Shown here: piece by piece, positions 9,214-18,537 of the stretch | Layout of the letters: each line of letters opens with the position of its first letter | Numbering within the stretch: the stretch's first letter is position 1 | Assembly: GCF_000478825.2 (NCBI RefSeq) | Contig: NZ_CP007542.1 | Location: 2,976,001-3,040,000, forward strand | Length of the DNA: 64,000 nt | DNA from: Synechocystis sp. PCC 6714 | GTDB taxonomy: Bacteria > Cyanobacteriota > Cyanobacteriia > Cyanobacteriales > Microcystaceae | Direction of reading: 5' to 3' | The notes under the pieces: generated by a model | Told to the model about the DNA's origin: nothing | The model's input: the letters and a program-made list of their open reading frames with translations, nothing else | The model's database searches: none | Program-made: the position numbers and the translations under genes

Positions 9214-10311
9214 ATGGCTTTGGAATACATGATCGAAGACCTCATGGAGCAGTTGGTGGAAATGGGTGGCTCCGATATGCATATCCAGGCGGGGGCGCCG
9301 GTCTATTTCCGGGTGAGTGGTAAATTAGAACCCATCAATGAAGAAGTCTTAACTCCCCAGGAAAGCCAAAAGTTAATCTTTAGCATGCTCAACAATTCCC
9401 AGCGGAAAGAACTGGAACAAAATTGGGAGTTAGACTGTTCCTATGGCGTTAAGGGGTTGGCTCGCTTTCGGATCAATGTGTACAAAGAACGGGGGTGCTA
9501 CGCCGCCTGCCTACGGGCCCTTTCCTCCAAAATTCCTAACTTTGAGCAACTGGGACTGCCCAACATTGTGCGGGAAATGGCGGAACGTCCCCGGGGACTA
9601 ATTTTGGTCACAGGACAAACTGGGTCGGGTAAAACCACCACTTTGGCGGCAATTTTGGACTTAATCAACCGTACCAGGGCGGAGCATATCCTCACCATTG
9701 AAGACCCGATTGAGTATGTTTTTCCCAATGTCCGCAGTTTGTTTCACCAGCGGCAACGGGGGGAAGACACCAAAAGTTTTGCCAATGCTCTCCGGGAAGA
9801 TCCGGACATCGTTCTGGTGGGGGAATTGCGGGACTTAGAAACCATCGCCCTCGCCATCACTGCGGCGGAAACCGGGCACTTGGTGTTTGGGACTCTGCAC
9901 ACCAATTCTGCGGCTAGTACTATCGACCGGATGTTGGATGTATTCCCCGCTAATCAGCAAGCCCAAATCCGAGCCATGTTGTCAAACTCTTTGCTGGCAG
10001 TGTTTGCCCAAAACCTAGTTAAGAAAAAGGCGCCCAAACCCGGCGAGTTCGGCCGAGCGTTAGTGCAGGAAATTATGGTCATCACTCCGGCGATCGCCAA
10101 CTTAATTCGGGAAGGCAAAGCAGCCCAGATTTATTCTGCCATTCAAACCGGAGCCAAGTTGGGTATGCAAACCATGGAACAAGGCCTGGCCACGTTGGTG
10201 GTGTCTGGGGTAATTTCCTTGGAAGAAGGTTTGGCTAAAAGTGGTAAGCCGGACGAACTCCAACGGCTGATCGGTGGTATGGCTCCCCAGGCGGCAGCTA
10301 AACGCCGCTAG
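9214..10311 (+). CDS. pilT: Type IV pilus retraction ATPase PilT
   Basis: Hexameric cytoplasmic ATPase that depolymerises type IV pili and powers twitching and phototaxis. Seen: N-terminal PAS-like region, Walker A GQTGSGKT at residues 134-141, Asp box (ILTIEDPIEYVF), Walker B region (DPDIVLVGELRD, about 196-208) and His box HLVFGTLHT (222-230). 365 aa is normal. The start MALEYMIEDLMEQ is preceded by AGGAG. It sits 145 bp upstream of pilC, the arrangement found in PCC 6803 (slr0161-slr0162), and the two are probably co-transcribed. Confidence 0.95.
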   Translation: MALEYMIEDLMEQLVEMGGSDMHIQAGAPVYFRVSGKLEPINEEVLTPQESQKLIFSMLNNSQRKELEQNWELDCSYGVKGLARFRINVYKERGCYAACLRALSSKIPNFEQLGLPNIVREMAERPRGLILVTGQTGSGKTTTLAAILDLINRTRAEHILTIEDPIEYVFPNVRSLFHQRQRGEDTKSFANALREDPDIVLVGELRDLETIALAITAAETGHLVFGTLHTNSAASTIDRMLDVFPANQQAQIRAMLSNSLLAVFAQNLVKKKAPKPGEFGRALVQEIMVITPAIANLIREGKAAQIYSAIQTGAKLGMQTMEQGLATLVVSGVISLEEGLAKSGKPDELQRLIGGMAPQAAAKRR

Positions 10312-10456
10312 GCGGGCAAGTTGTCGGTTTCATTAGTTAGTTCTGAACAGCTTTTTCAGTTAAATAGTCTAATTAAACTATTAATCATTTGGGGATCACC
10401 CCATTCCGAACCATCCTTCCCCCAGCCATTAAACCAGTGACGGAGAAATATTAACC

Positions 10457-11671
10457 ATGGCTACGTTTGTTGCTCAAGTTAAAGATCGCAAAGGTAAAAC
10501 CACCAAAGCCAAAGTGGAAGCCATGAGCCCAGAACAGGCTCGGGCTATTCTCCGCCAGCAGTATGCGGCGATCGGTACAATTAAGCCAGTTTCCGGCGAA
10601 ATAAACCTCGAATTTCTGGAAAATTTACTTAATAAAGTTACCGTCAAGGATAAAGCAGTTTTCTCCCGACAGTTTTCCGTCATGATTAACGCCGGCGTGG
10701 CGATCGTTCGCTGCCTAGGAGTGCTTTCTGAACAATGCCCTAACCCGAAACTTAAACGGGCCCTAACAGGTATTAGTGGGGAAGTGCAACAGGGCACCAA
10801 CCTTTCTGAAGCTATGGGCAAATACCCTGAATGCTTTGATGATCTCTACGTCAGCATGGTAGAAGCCGGAGAAACTGGGGGGGTTTTAGATGAAGTACTC
10901 AACCGACTTTCCAAACTGCTCGAAGACATGGCTCGTCTGCAAAATCAGATTAAGTCTGCCATGGCCTATCCTGTGGCAGTGGGTTTTCTGGCAGTGGTGG
11001 CGTTTTTAGGGATGACTATCTTTCTTATTCCCGTATTTGCGGGCATTTTTGACGACCTCGGGGGGGAACTGCCTGCCTTAACCAAGTTTATGCTAGCTTT
11101 GAGCGCTTTTCTAAGAAGTCCAATGGCGATTATCCCCGTTGTTGGTATTATCGTGGCCGTTTTTCTCTTCAAGAAATATTACGGTACCTATGCAGGGCGG
11201 AGACAGGTAGATGGAGTGATGTTGAAACTACCCCTGTTTGGTCCCCTCAATGAAAAGACCGCCGTGGCGAGGTTTTGTCGAGTATTTGGTACCCTAACCC
11301 GGTCTGGAGTACCCATTATTCAATCTTTGGAAATTGTCTGCAACACTGTCCCCAACAAAATAATTTCTGATGCGATCGCCGGTGCCATCGGTGAAATTCA
11401 GCAGGGCGGGATGATGAGCTTGGCTCTGCAACAAAGTAAGGTGTTTCCCTCCTTGGCGATTCAGATGATCAGTATTGGTGAAGAGACGGGGGAACTGGAT
11501 GCCATGATGATGAAGGTGGCAGACTTTTACGAAGACGAGGTGGAACAAACGGTAAAAGCTTTGACTAGTATTATTGAGCCAGCCATGATGGTGTTAATTG
11601 CTGGCATGGTGGGGACAATTCTCCTTTCCATGTACTTACCGATGTTTGCCATCTTCGATCAGTTGGGTTAA
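10457..11671 (+). CDS. pilC: Type IV pilus inner-membrane platform protein PilC
   Basis: Polytopic platform protein (GspF family) that couples the PilB/PilT motor ATPases to pilin assembly. Seen: two GspF-type repeats (about residues 70-190 and 270-395) with membrane segments near 170-195 (VAVGFLAVVAFLGMTIFLIP), 215-240 and the C-terminal MMVLIAGMVGTILLSMYLPM. The repeats share the pattern of FCRVFGTLTRSGVP and FSRQFSVMINAGV. 404 aa, ATG at 10457. It lies directly after pilT; no pilB is in the window. Confidence 0.95.
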   Translation: MATFVAQVKDRKGKTTKAKVEAMSPEQARAILRQQYAAIGTIKPVSGEINLEFLENLLNKVTVKDKAVFSRQFSVMINAGVAIVRCLGVLSEQCPNPKLKRALTGISGEVQQGTNLSEAMGKYPECFDDLYVSMVEAGETGGVLDEVLNRLSKLLEDMARLQNQIKSAMAYPVAVGFLAVVAFLGMTIFLIPVFAGIFDDLGGELPALTKFMLALSAFLRSPMAIIPVVGIIVAVFLFKKYYGTYAGRRQVDGVMLKLPLFGPLNEKTAVARFCRVFGTLTRSGVPIIQSLEIVCNTVPNKIISDAIAGAIGEIQQGGMMSLALQQSKVFPSLAIQMISIGEETGELDAMMMKVADFYEDEVEQTVKALTSIIEPAMMVLIAGMVGTILLSMYLPMFAIFDQLG

Positions 11672-11822
11672 TGGTCAGCCATTTAATCCGGCCCATAGAT
11701 TAGTACCATTGAAAGAAGCTGGAATTTAATCAAAGTCGGTGATGCCAAAGCTGAAATTTTCGCTAATATGCCCATAGGGTTTCTTGCCTGATTTTCTGTT
11801 AAACTACCTTGGATTTGTTACC

Positions 11823-11918
11823 ATGACCGCCGACCAACTGTTGATGTTAGTTGTTCTCCTTGTTCCTGGAATTTTGCTATCCGCCTTAGTAATGGGGAGT
11901 TTTGCTAAGGGGGGTTAA
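11823..11918 (+). CDS. Candidate 31-aa single-span membrane protein
   Basis: Unrecognised small ORF starting with ATG at 11823 and ending with TAA at 11916-11918. It encodes a short polar start (MTADQ), a hydrophobic segment of about 20 residues (LLMLVVLLVPGILLSALVMG) and a tail SFAKGG. Size and shape resemble small single-helix subunits of photosynthetic or respiratory complexes, but it does not match psbM, psbT, petG, petL, petN or psaM as I recall them. It lies 151 bp after pilC and is convergent with gap1. No strong Shine-Dalgarno is seen. It may be real and overlooked, or chance. Confidence 0.45.
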   Translation: MTADQLLMLVVLLVPGILLSALVMGSFAKGG

Positions 11919-11940
11919 TGGGGACTAAATGGAATAGTAG

Positions 11941-11975
11941 AAAAAGTTACCGGGGCCAGTAATTTAGTCCCGGTA
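11941..11975 (-). terminator. Probable Rho-independent terminator of gap1
   Basis: On the minus strand TACCGGG (11975-11969) pairs with CCCGGTA (11954-11948) and is followed by a five-T run (bases 11945-11941). It lies about 105 bp beyond the gap1 stop. The stem also forms on the plus strand after the 31-codon ORF but has no T-run in that direction. Confidence 0.6.
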
Positions 11976-12080
11976 GCTCTGGATCGATGGGGGAAATTAC
12001 TGCCCAAGTTCGGAATTGTTGTTCGTATTGTTCCAGGCTTAACAGGTTAATTGATTGGCGAATAAACGCCCGCACTAAAT

Positions 12081-13458
<1,378 letters not shown>

Positions 13459-13887
13459 ATGGATACCTCTTTGGCTTCCCCCAAAGCATTGGCTGGCTAT
13501 AGTCCTCGCACCCATAACCGGGCCCAGAGGGCTTGGCGATGTTGCCCTTTTTATTTAGATTTATTTCGGGCCATGGCCCAGGCCAGTGTCCCCCTACCAA
13601 CGATCGCCGGACAAAGGGGCGTAGATCAGGGTTTTTGTCCACAACCACTGACGGAAAATCGTGTGGAAAGGGAACTGATGTGGTTAATTCAGGTGGGTTT
13701 ATTGCGGCGGGAGGTCGATGGCCAAGGCATTACCGACAGTTTTCGCCTCACGCCTTTGGCCAAACAAATTCTGAACCAATACCCTGGAGAACAAAGAAGT
13801 TTTCCTTCTCCCCCTTGGTGGGAACGTTTGCGGAATCGGTTTGCCTTCTGGCTCGCCCCCCTCATTACCCTACTGGGATATTGGTAG
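13459..13887 (+). CDS. Conserved hypothetical cyanobacterial protein (142 aa)
   Basis: Function unknown. The middle (about residues 75-110: VERELMWLIQVGLLRREVDGQGITDSF in two parts, then LTPLAKQIL) has the pattern of a winged-helix fold, and the C-terminus ends in a tryptophan-rich, hydrophobic segment (FAFWLAPLITLLGYW) that could be a membrane anchor. It resembles a cyanobacterial family I recall as Npun_F0494-like, but this is memory only. ATG at 13459. It carries a HIP1-like site and core-like base composition. It is convergent with pdxH, whose stop is 11 bp away. Confidence 0.65.
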   Translation: MDTSLASPKALAGYSPRTHNRAQRAWRCCPFYLDLFRAMAQASVPLPTIAGQRGVDQGFCPQPLTENRVERELMWLIQVGLLRREVDGQGITDSFRLTPLAKQILNQYPGEQRSFPSPPWWERLRNRFAFWLAPLITLLGYW

Positions 13888-13898
13888 ACCAAGCCCAT

Positions 13899-14543
13899 TT
13901 ATGGTGCTAGCCTCACCCGTTGCCATTGGCCATTAAGCAAATTAAACTGCAAACGGTCATGGAGACGACTAGGCCGGCCTTGCCAGAATTCGATGCGATG
14001 GGGAATGACCCGAAATCCTCCCCAATGGGGGGGCCGGGGGATAGTTTGGTTTTCATACTCCTTTTCCCAGCGGGCTAAATTGTCTTCTAACACCTGGCGA
14101 TCGCCGACGATTTGACTTTGGGGAGAAGCCCAGGCCCCCAATTGGGAACCCCGGGGTCGGGACTGGAAATAGGCATCGGACTCGGCGGGGTCAATTTTTT
14201 CCACCCGACCATCCACCCGCACTTGCCTTTCTAGGGCTGCCCACCAAAAAACCAAGCCTGCCCAGGGATGGGCGGTCAATTGTTGCCCCTTGGCGCTGTC
14301 ATAGTTGGTATAAAAAACAAAGCCCCGTTCATCCAGGCCCTTGAGCAAGACCATGCGTCCCACTGGATGGCCTTCCTCGGACAGGGTGCTCAAAGTCATA
14401 GCATTGGGCTCGGGCAACTCAGCGGCGATCGCCTGTTGGAGCCAAATGTGGAACTGGGCAAAGGGATGATCCGTTACTTCTGCTTCCGTTAACCCCCCTT
14501 GGGTATAGTTCAATCGCAAATCCGCTAGGGAAACCCCATCCAT
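13899..14543 (-). CDS. pdxH: Pyridoxamine 5'-phosphate oxidase PdxH
   Basis: FMN enzyme that makes pyridoxal 5'-phosphate (vitamin B6). Seen: FMN-binding region GRMVLLKGLDERGFVFYTNY around residues 63-82, SAKGQQL, the segment ESDAYFQSRPRGSQLGAWAS, and the family C-terminus (WGGFRVIPHRIEFWQG, HDRLQF, RVRLAP). 214 aa is the usual length. ATG at 14543. Divergent from scpA with about 60 bp between their starts, so the promoters must lie very close together. Confidence 0.94.
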   Translation of the reverse strand: MDGVSLADLRLNYTQGGLTEAEVTDHPFAQFHIWLQQAIAAELPEPNAMTLSTLSEEGHPVGRMVLLKGLDERGFVFYTNYDSAKGQQLTAHPWAGLVFWWAALERQVRVDGRVEKIDPAESDAYFQSRPRGSQLGAWASPQSQIVGDRQVLEDNLARWEKEYENQTIPRPPHWGGFRVIPHRIEFWQGRPSRLHDRLQFNLLNGQWQRVRLAP

Positions 14544-14604
14544 AAAGCTTGCGTCCTCTATCTAAGTGGCGATCTGTGACGGTCGACAGCTAACATAGGG
14601 GATT

Positions 14605-15444
14605 ATGACATCATCTGCGGCGAGTCATGCCATCGATACCCTGATCGAAATGGCCCACCAAGGGGAAATTAATCCCTGGGACGTGTCAGTGATCGACGTG
14701 ATTGATCGTTTTTTACAAGACTTAGGCATTCTCAGTAGTCTAGACCTTAGTTTTCAACAGCAAAATTTACCCCGTTCCGGCCAAGCTTTTCTCTGGGCAT
14801 CCATGCTAGTGCGCTACAAAGCAGACACTCTCCACACATTGGAGCAGGAACCAGAAGAGATTTTACCTGAAGCTGAGTTGGAAGAATGGAACGAAGGCCA
14901 AAGCCCCCGGCTACCCAAAGATCTGGAAAATCGTTTACGTCGCCGCACCGCTGTCCCCCCCCTGCAACGTCGTCGGGTTACCCTAGCGGAATTGATCGAT
15001 CAAATTGAGGCGATCGCCGTTGAGATCGAAAAAAGTGAACAAAAACCTAAACGGGTTAAACGAGCCCGACCCCAATCCCGGCGGGAAGCCCTACAAATCA
15101 TCACCGAATTAGCCCACCAGGAAAATTTAACGGAGTTAGCAAGTCAATTGGAGCAATTTTTGCAAACCCGTCTGCCGGAGATTTTGCCCGATTTTCCCCA
15201 TCGTCCCTGGGTAGATTTGGACACATTACTCCGTTGTTGGCATCATCACTTAGATCCAGATAAATTGCCAGACAAAAAAGATAAAGTTGGCGTATTTTGG
15301 GCTTTACTCCTCTTAAGCTCCCAATCTAAAGTTGCCCTTTCCCAGGAAGAGTTTTACGAAGATTTACAAGTTCAAATCATTGATCCTGAAGAAAATATAC
15401 AGTTAACTTTAGATCGAGAAATAGAAACAGTAAACTTAGCCTAG
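14605..15444 (+). CDS. scpA: Segregation and condensation protein ScpA (kleisin)
   Basis: Kleisin subunit that bridges the SMC heads in the bacterial condensin complex and helps chromosome segregation. Seen: N-terminal ScpA motif (IDTLIEMAHQGEINPWDVSVIDV in two parts) and FLWASMLVRYKADTL, an acidic/basic central linker, and a C-terminal winged-helix (VGVFWALLLLSSQSKVALSQEEFYEDLQV in parts). 279 aa. No scpB is nearby. Immediately downstream, in the opposite direction, is an AT-rich nuclease-like gene only 24 bp away. Confidence 0.88.
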   Translation: MTSSAASHAIDTLIEMAHQGEINPWDVSVIDVIDRFLQDLGILSSLDLSFQQQNLPRSGQAFLWASMLVRYKADTLHTLEQEPEEILPEAELEEWNEGQSPRLPKDLENRLRRRTAVPPLQRRRVTLAELIDQIEAIAVEIEKSEQKPKRVKRARPQSRREALQIITELAHQENLTELASQLEQFLQTRLPEILPDFPHRPWVDLDTLLRCWHHHLDPDKLPDKKDKVGVFWALLLLSSQSKVALSQEEFYEDLQVQIIDPEENIQLTLDREIETVNLA

Positions 15445-15468
15445 TACATAAGCTTTTGTACTTAAGTG

Positions 15469-16272
15469 CTAAATATTTCTTAGTTGTAAGTCTAAAGATT
15501 TATATGAAGAGTTAGATGTCAATCGAGTTGCATATAGGTTCATTAAATCTTCGATGGAAATCAATTTGACTTCTATGGAATTAATTACCTGGATTTTTCG
15601 AGAACATTGACGACTAATTATCCAAACTTGCTTATGATCTTCATAAAACTCTTCAACTATTTTATCTGAAAACTCTATTCTGCCTTGCCTCAACTGATTA
15701 CAGTAATTAGTGATTTGTTGATCTTTAAGGTTTTCAATATCTCCTTTTGCCAAGGTACAGTCATAAATAACTGACAGATTAGTAGTGCGAAAAAATCCGT
15801 CCGCCTTGCCAGCCTGTTTTTCACCAAGAAAACTTTTAATCGTTGAAACTCCCAGTAACCTCAATAATAAAAATGTATATTTTTCAAACTCTTGCCAGTC
15901 ATTAGTGATAGCTAATATCTTAAAGAAGCTAGGGCAAATATCGAAATTATTTTCCCACGAGAAGTCTTTGGATTCTACTTCTATAGAGCTTGGTTGAGAC
16001 AGGTTATCGGTGGAAACATGCATTTGTGCAGAGGCAATGCCTATAAGTTGATGTAATATGCGCTCAAACTCCAACATCTCATCTTCAAAAATTCTTATTT
16101 TTGATCCCACAAATTTGTCTCCGATCTTCTTACGTTGATCGATAACAATATACTTTGAACCATTTTTCGCTACCTTCAATTCAAAAAAATAATTATGGGA
16201 GCCTGAGAAATAGCGAGCTTTATGCAATAACTCTCTTTCTTCTCTCGTGTACCATTGCTCTGAATTATCCAT
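15469..16272 (-). CDS. PUR-like (DUF3276-type) domain fused to a PD-(D/E)XK-like nuclease domain
   Basis: Unrecognised as a whole. Residues about 8-77 (ARYFSGSHNYFFELKVAKNG, then YIVIDQRKK and KIRIFEDEM) resemble the PUR/DUF3276 fold, known to bind single-stranded nucleic acid. Residues about 125-200 resemble a restriction-type PD-(D/E)XK core: E130, KADGF with D158, VIYDCT with D171, and Q186. The last position has Asp-x-Thr where most members have Glu-x-Lys, so activity is uncertain. The gene is AT-rich, lacks HIP1 sites and has no methyltransferase beside it, which suggests acquisition by transfer. It could be a solo defence effector or a decaying nuclease. Confidence 0.6.
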   Translation of the reverse strand: MDNSEQWYTREERELLHKARYFSGSHNYFFELKVAKNGSKYIVIDQRKKIGDKFVGSKIRIFEDEMLEFERILHQLIGIASAQMHVSTDNLSQPSSIEVESKDFSWENNFDICPSFFKILAITNDWQEFEKYTFLLLRLLGVSTIKSFLGEKQAGKADGFFRTTNLSVIYDCTLAKGDIENLKDQQITNYCNQLRQGRIEFSDKIVEEFYEDHKQVWIISRQCSRKIQVINSIEVKLISIEDLMNLYATRLTSNSSYKSLDLQLRNI

Positions 16273-16650
16273 TTTCCGTAATTATTGAGGATGATTTGAT
16301 TCTAGACTTGATTTATGAGTGATCACCAAAATATTTTTACTGAGATCAGGCTACATTTTCCATAAGAGTTAATCGACGATTTAAACTAAGGGTATAAGTT
16401 ACCCTTTTTTCAACCAGAGTTTCGTTGTCCATTATTGGTTTCTCTCCTTCGAGTGATCGACACAGCCATTACTAGGTTATTTCGGTGGGTATCTAAACAA
16501 AATTACACGGCGATCGCCATTGGGGAGGAGAGGCCTGAGTCTGCCCATGGTTAGGATATGGGACCGATCAGATTCTCTGGCCAGGGCAACCCTTTGCTAC
16601 AGTTGAATTGGTTACAAATCGTTAAAGTTCCGTCCCGCTGTTAAAAGTCT
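16273..16650. other. 378-bp intergenic region upstream of ffh
   Basis: No protein gene is supported. It contains an intact plus-strand terminator (16388-16410), a HIP1 site near 16509 and the ffh promoter area. The first 115 bp, between the nuclease-like gene and the terminator, could hold a short plus-strand RNA. Confidence 0.5.
16388..16410 (+). terminator. Rho-independent terminator (plus strand), gene of origin unclear
   Basis: AAGGGTA (16388-16394), loop TAAGT, TACCCTT (16400-16406), then a T-run to 16410. It is a textbook hairpin on the plus strand, but the nearest plus-strand gene upstream is scpA, ending 0.94 kb earlier with an opposite-strand gene in between. It may end an unannotated RNA or be the displaced scpA terminator. 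Confidence 0.75.
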
Positions 16651-18099
16651 ATGTTTGATGCCTTAGCCGATCGCCTTGAAGATGCCTGGAAGAAGCTCCG
16701 GGGTCAGGACAAAATTAGTGAAAGCAATATCAAAGAGGCACTGCAGGAAGTCAGAAGGGCCCTGTTGGCGGCGGACGTGAATCTCCAGGTGGTCAAGGGT
16801 TTTATTAAAGACGTTGAGCAAAAAGCCCTCGGTGCGGATGTGATCAGTGGGGTTAACCCTGGGCAACAGTTCATCAAAATTGTTTACGACGAATTGGTGG
16901 CGTTGATGGGGGAAAGCAATGTCCCCCTCGCCCAGGCAGAGAAAGCTCCCACCGTCATTCTCATGGCCGGTTTACAGGGGACAGGGAAAACCACCGCCAC
17001 AGCAAAATTGGCCCTTTATCTCCGTAAGGAAAAACGCTCTGCGCTAATGGTGGCCACCGACGTTTATCGCCCCGCCGCCATTGACCAGCTCAAGACCCTG
17101 GGGCAACAGATCGATGTACCCGTGTTTGACTTGGGTAGTGATGCCAATCCGGTGGAAATTGCCCGCCAAGGGGTAGAAAAAGCCAGGGAATTGGGGGTAG
17201 ATACGGTCTTAATCGACACCGCCGGTCGTTTGCAGATTGATCCCCAAATGATGGCGGAGTTGGCGGAAATCAAACAGGTTGTTAGGCCCGACGACACCCT
17301 GCTGGTGGTGGATGCCATGACGGGGCAAGAGGCGGCTAATTTAACCCACACTTTCCACGAGCAAATTGGCATTACCGGGGCAATTTTAACCAAACTGGAT
17401 GGGGATACCAGGGGGGGGGCGGCCCTATCGGTGCGGCAAATTTCTGGTCAGCCGATTAAATTCGTCGGGGTAGGGGAAAAGGTGGAGGCCCTGCAACCCT
17501 TCTATCCTGATCGCCTAGCCAGTCGCATTTTAAACATGGGGGATGTGCTGACCCTGGTGGAAAAAGCCCAAGAGGCGATCGATGTGGGAGATGTGGAGAA
17601 GTTACAGAACAAAATTCTACAGGCCACCTTCGATTTTGATGATTTCCTCAAGCAAATGCGCTTTATGAAGAATATGGGTTCCCTAGGGGGCCTGCTGAAA
17701 ATGATTCCCGGCATGAATAAGCTCAGTAGTGGCGACATCGAAAAAGGAGAAAAAGAACTCAAGCGCACCGAAGCCATGATTAGTTCCATGACTACCGAGG
17801 AAAGAAAGAATCCCGATTTATTGGCTAAATCCCCCAGCCGTCGTCGTCGCATAGCCCAGGGTTCAGGGCATAGTGAAACTGATGTATCCAAACTAATCAC
17901 CAATTTCACTAAGATGCGGACCATGATGCAACAAATGGGTATGGGGGGAATGCCTGGGGCAATGCCGGGAATGGGAGCGATGCCAAGCATGGGGGGAGGT
18001 ATGTTTGGTGGTCAGCCAGGCCCCGGTTTCCGGGGTTACAAAGGTGGTGGCGGTAAACCGAAAAAGAAAAAGAAGAAAAAAGGCTTTGGCCAGCTTTAA
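16651..18099 (+). CDS. ffh: Signal recognition particle GTPase Ffh (SRP54)
   Basis: Protein subunit of SRP; binds signal sequences co-translationally and hands ribosomes to FtsY. Seen: N domain (1-90), G domain with G1 GLQGTGKTTATAKL near 107-120, DTAGR, and TKLDGD; then a methionine-rich M domain (MRFMKNMGSLGG and following) from about 325. The C-terminal tail is unusual: a Gly/Met-rich stretch followed by a lysine run (KPKKKKKKKGFGQL). 482 aa, ATG at 16651. Confidence 0.96.
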   Translation: MFDALADRLEDAWKKLRGQDKISESNIKEALQEVRRALLAADVNLQVVKGFIKDVEQKALGADVISGVNPGQQFIKIVYDELVALMGESNVPLAQAEKAPTVILMAGLQGTGKTTATAKLALYLRKEKRSALMVATDVYRPAAIDQLKTLGQQIDVPVFDLGSDANPVEIARQGVEKARELGVDTVLIDTAGRLQIDPQMMAELAEIKQVVRPDDTLLVVDAMTGQEAANLTHTFHEQIGITGAILTKLDGDTRGGAALSVRQISGQPIKFVGVGEKVEALQPFYPDRLASRILNMGDVLTLVEKAQEAIDVGDVEKLQNKILQATFDFDDFLKQMRFMKNMGSLGGLLKMIPGMNKLSSGDIEKGEKELKRTEAMISSMTTEERKNPDLLAKSPSRRRRIAQGSGHSETDVSKLITNFTKMRTMMQQMGMGGMPGAMPGMGAMPSMGGGMFGGQPGPGFRGYKGGGGKPKKKKKKKGFGQL

Positions 18100-18537
18100 T
18101 ATCTTATTAGCCCAGCCTTATTCTGCTCCCTAAATTGACCACTCAGTGGGCAATGGTAAGCAAGTTTTGGCTTGACTTCTTTGCAAAATTAGGAGAAGTT
18201 AATGATATTTCTCTAGGCTTATTTGCAAACATGTTTTATTAATTAAATCTGTTGTCAAAAACACCGATAAGACGACTAATTTTAGCTGTTTCGAGAAAAA
18301 TTAGATTCAGATTTGACTATTCCTACATACTATAGTCAATCAAAGTAAGATTGAGACGACTAACTCCTTTACCAAAGACGCTTTTAGCTCCGTTCAGTGT
18401 CTTACTTTCAATTAAATTAACTATAAAGCAAATAATTAAGGTTTTGCCGATAGCTTGAATTGGCTGGAAGTTTTCCCAAAACAGGTAAAATCATTTACAC
18501 TGAAATTGCTTTGTTTAATTTTTAGGGATTATTCCTG
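18100..18537. other. 438-bp AT-rich intergenic region between ffh and the desaturase
   Basis: No gene is supported. It is clearly more AT-rich than its flanks and has no HIP1 site. The 9-mer GACGACTAA occurs twice (near 18272 and 18356). The promoter of the desaturase gene presumably lies here, with a possible -10 TAAAAT at 18486-18491; no matched -35 at normal spacing. Confidence 0.45.

Noticed and set aside
17502-17990. 162-codon minus-strand frame
   Set aside because: Antisense to the ffh M domain; composition mirrors the Met-rich region.
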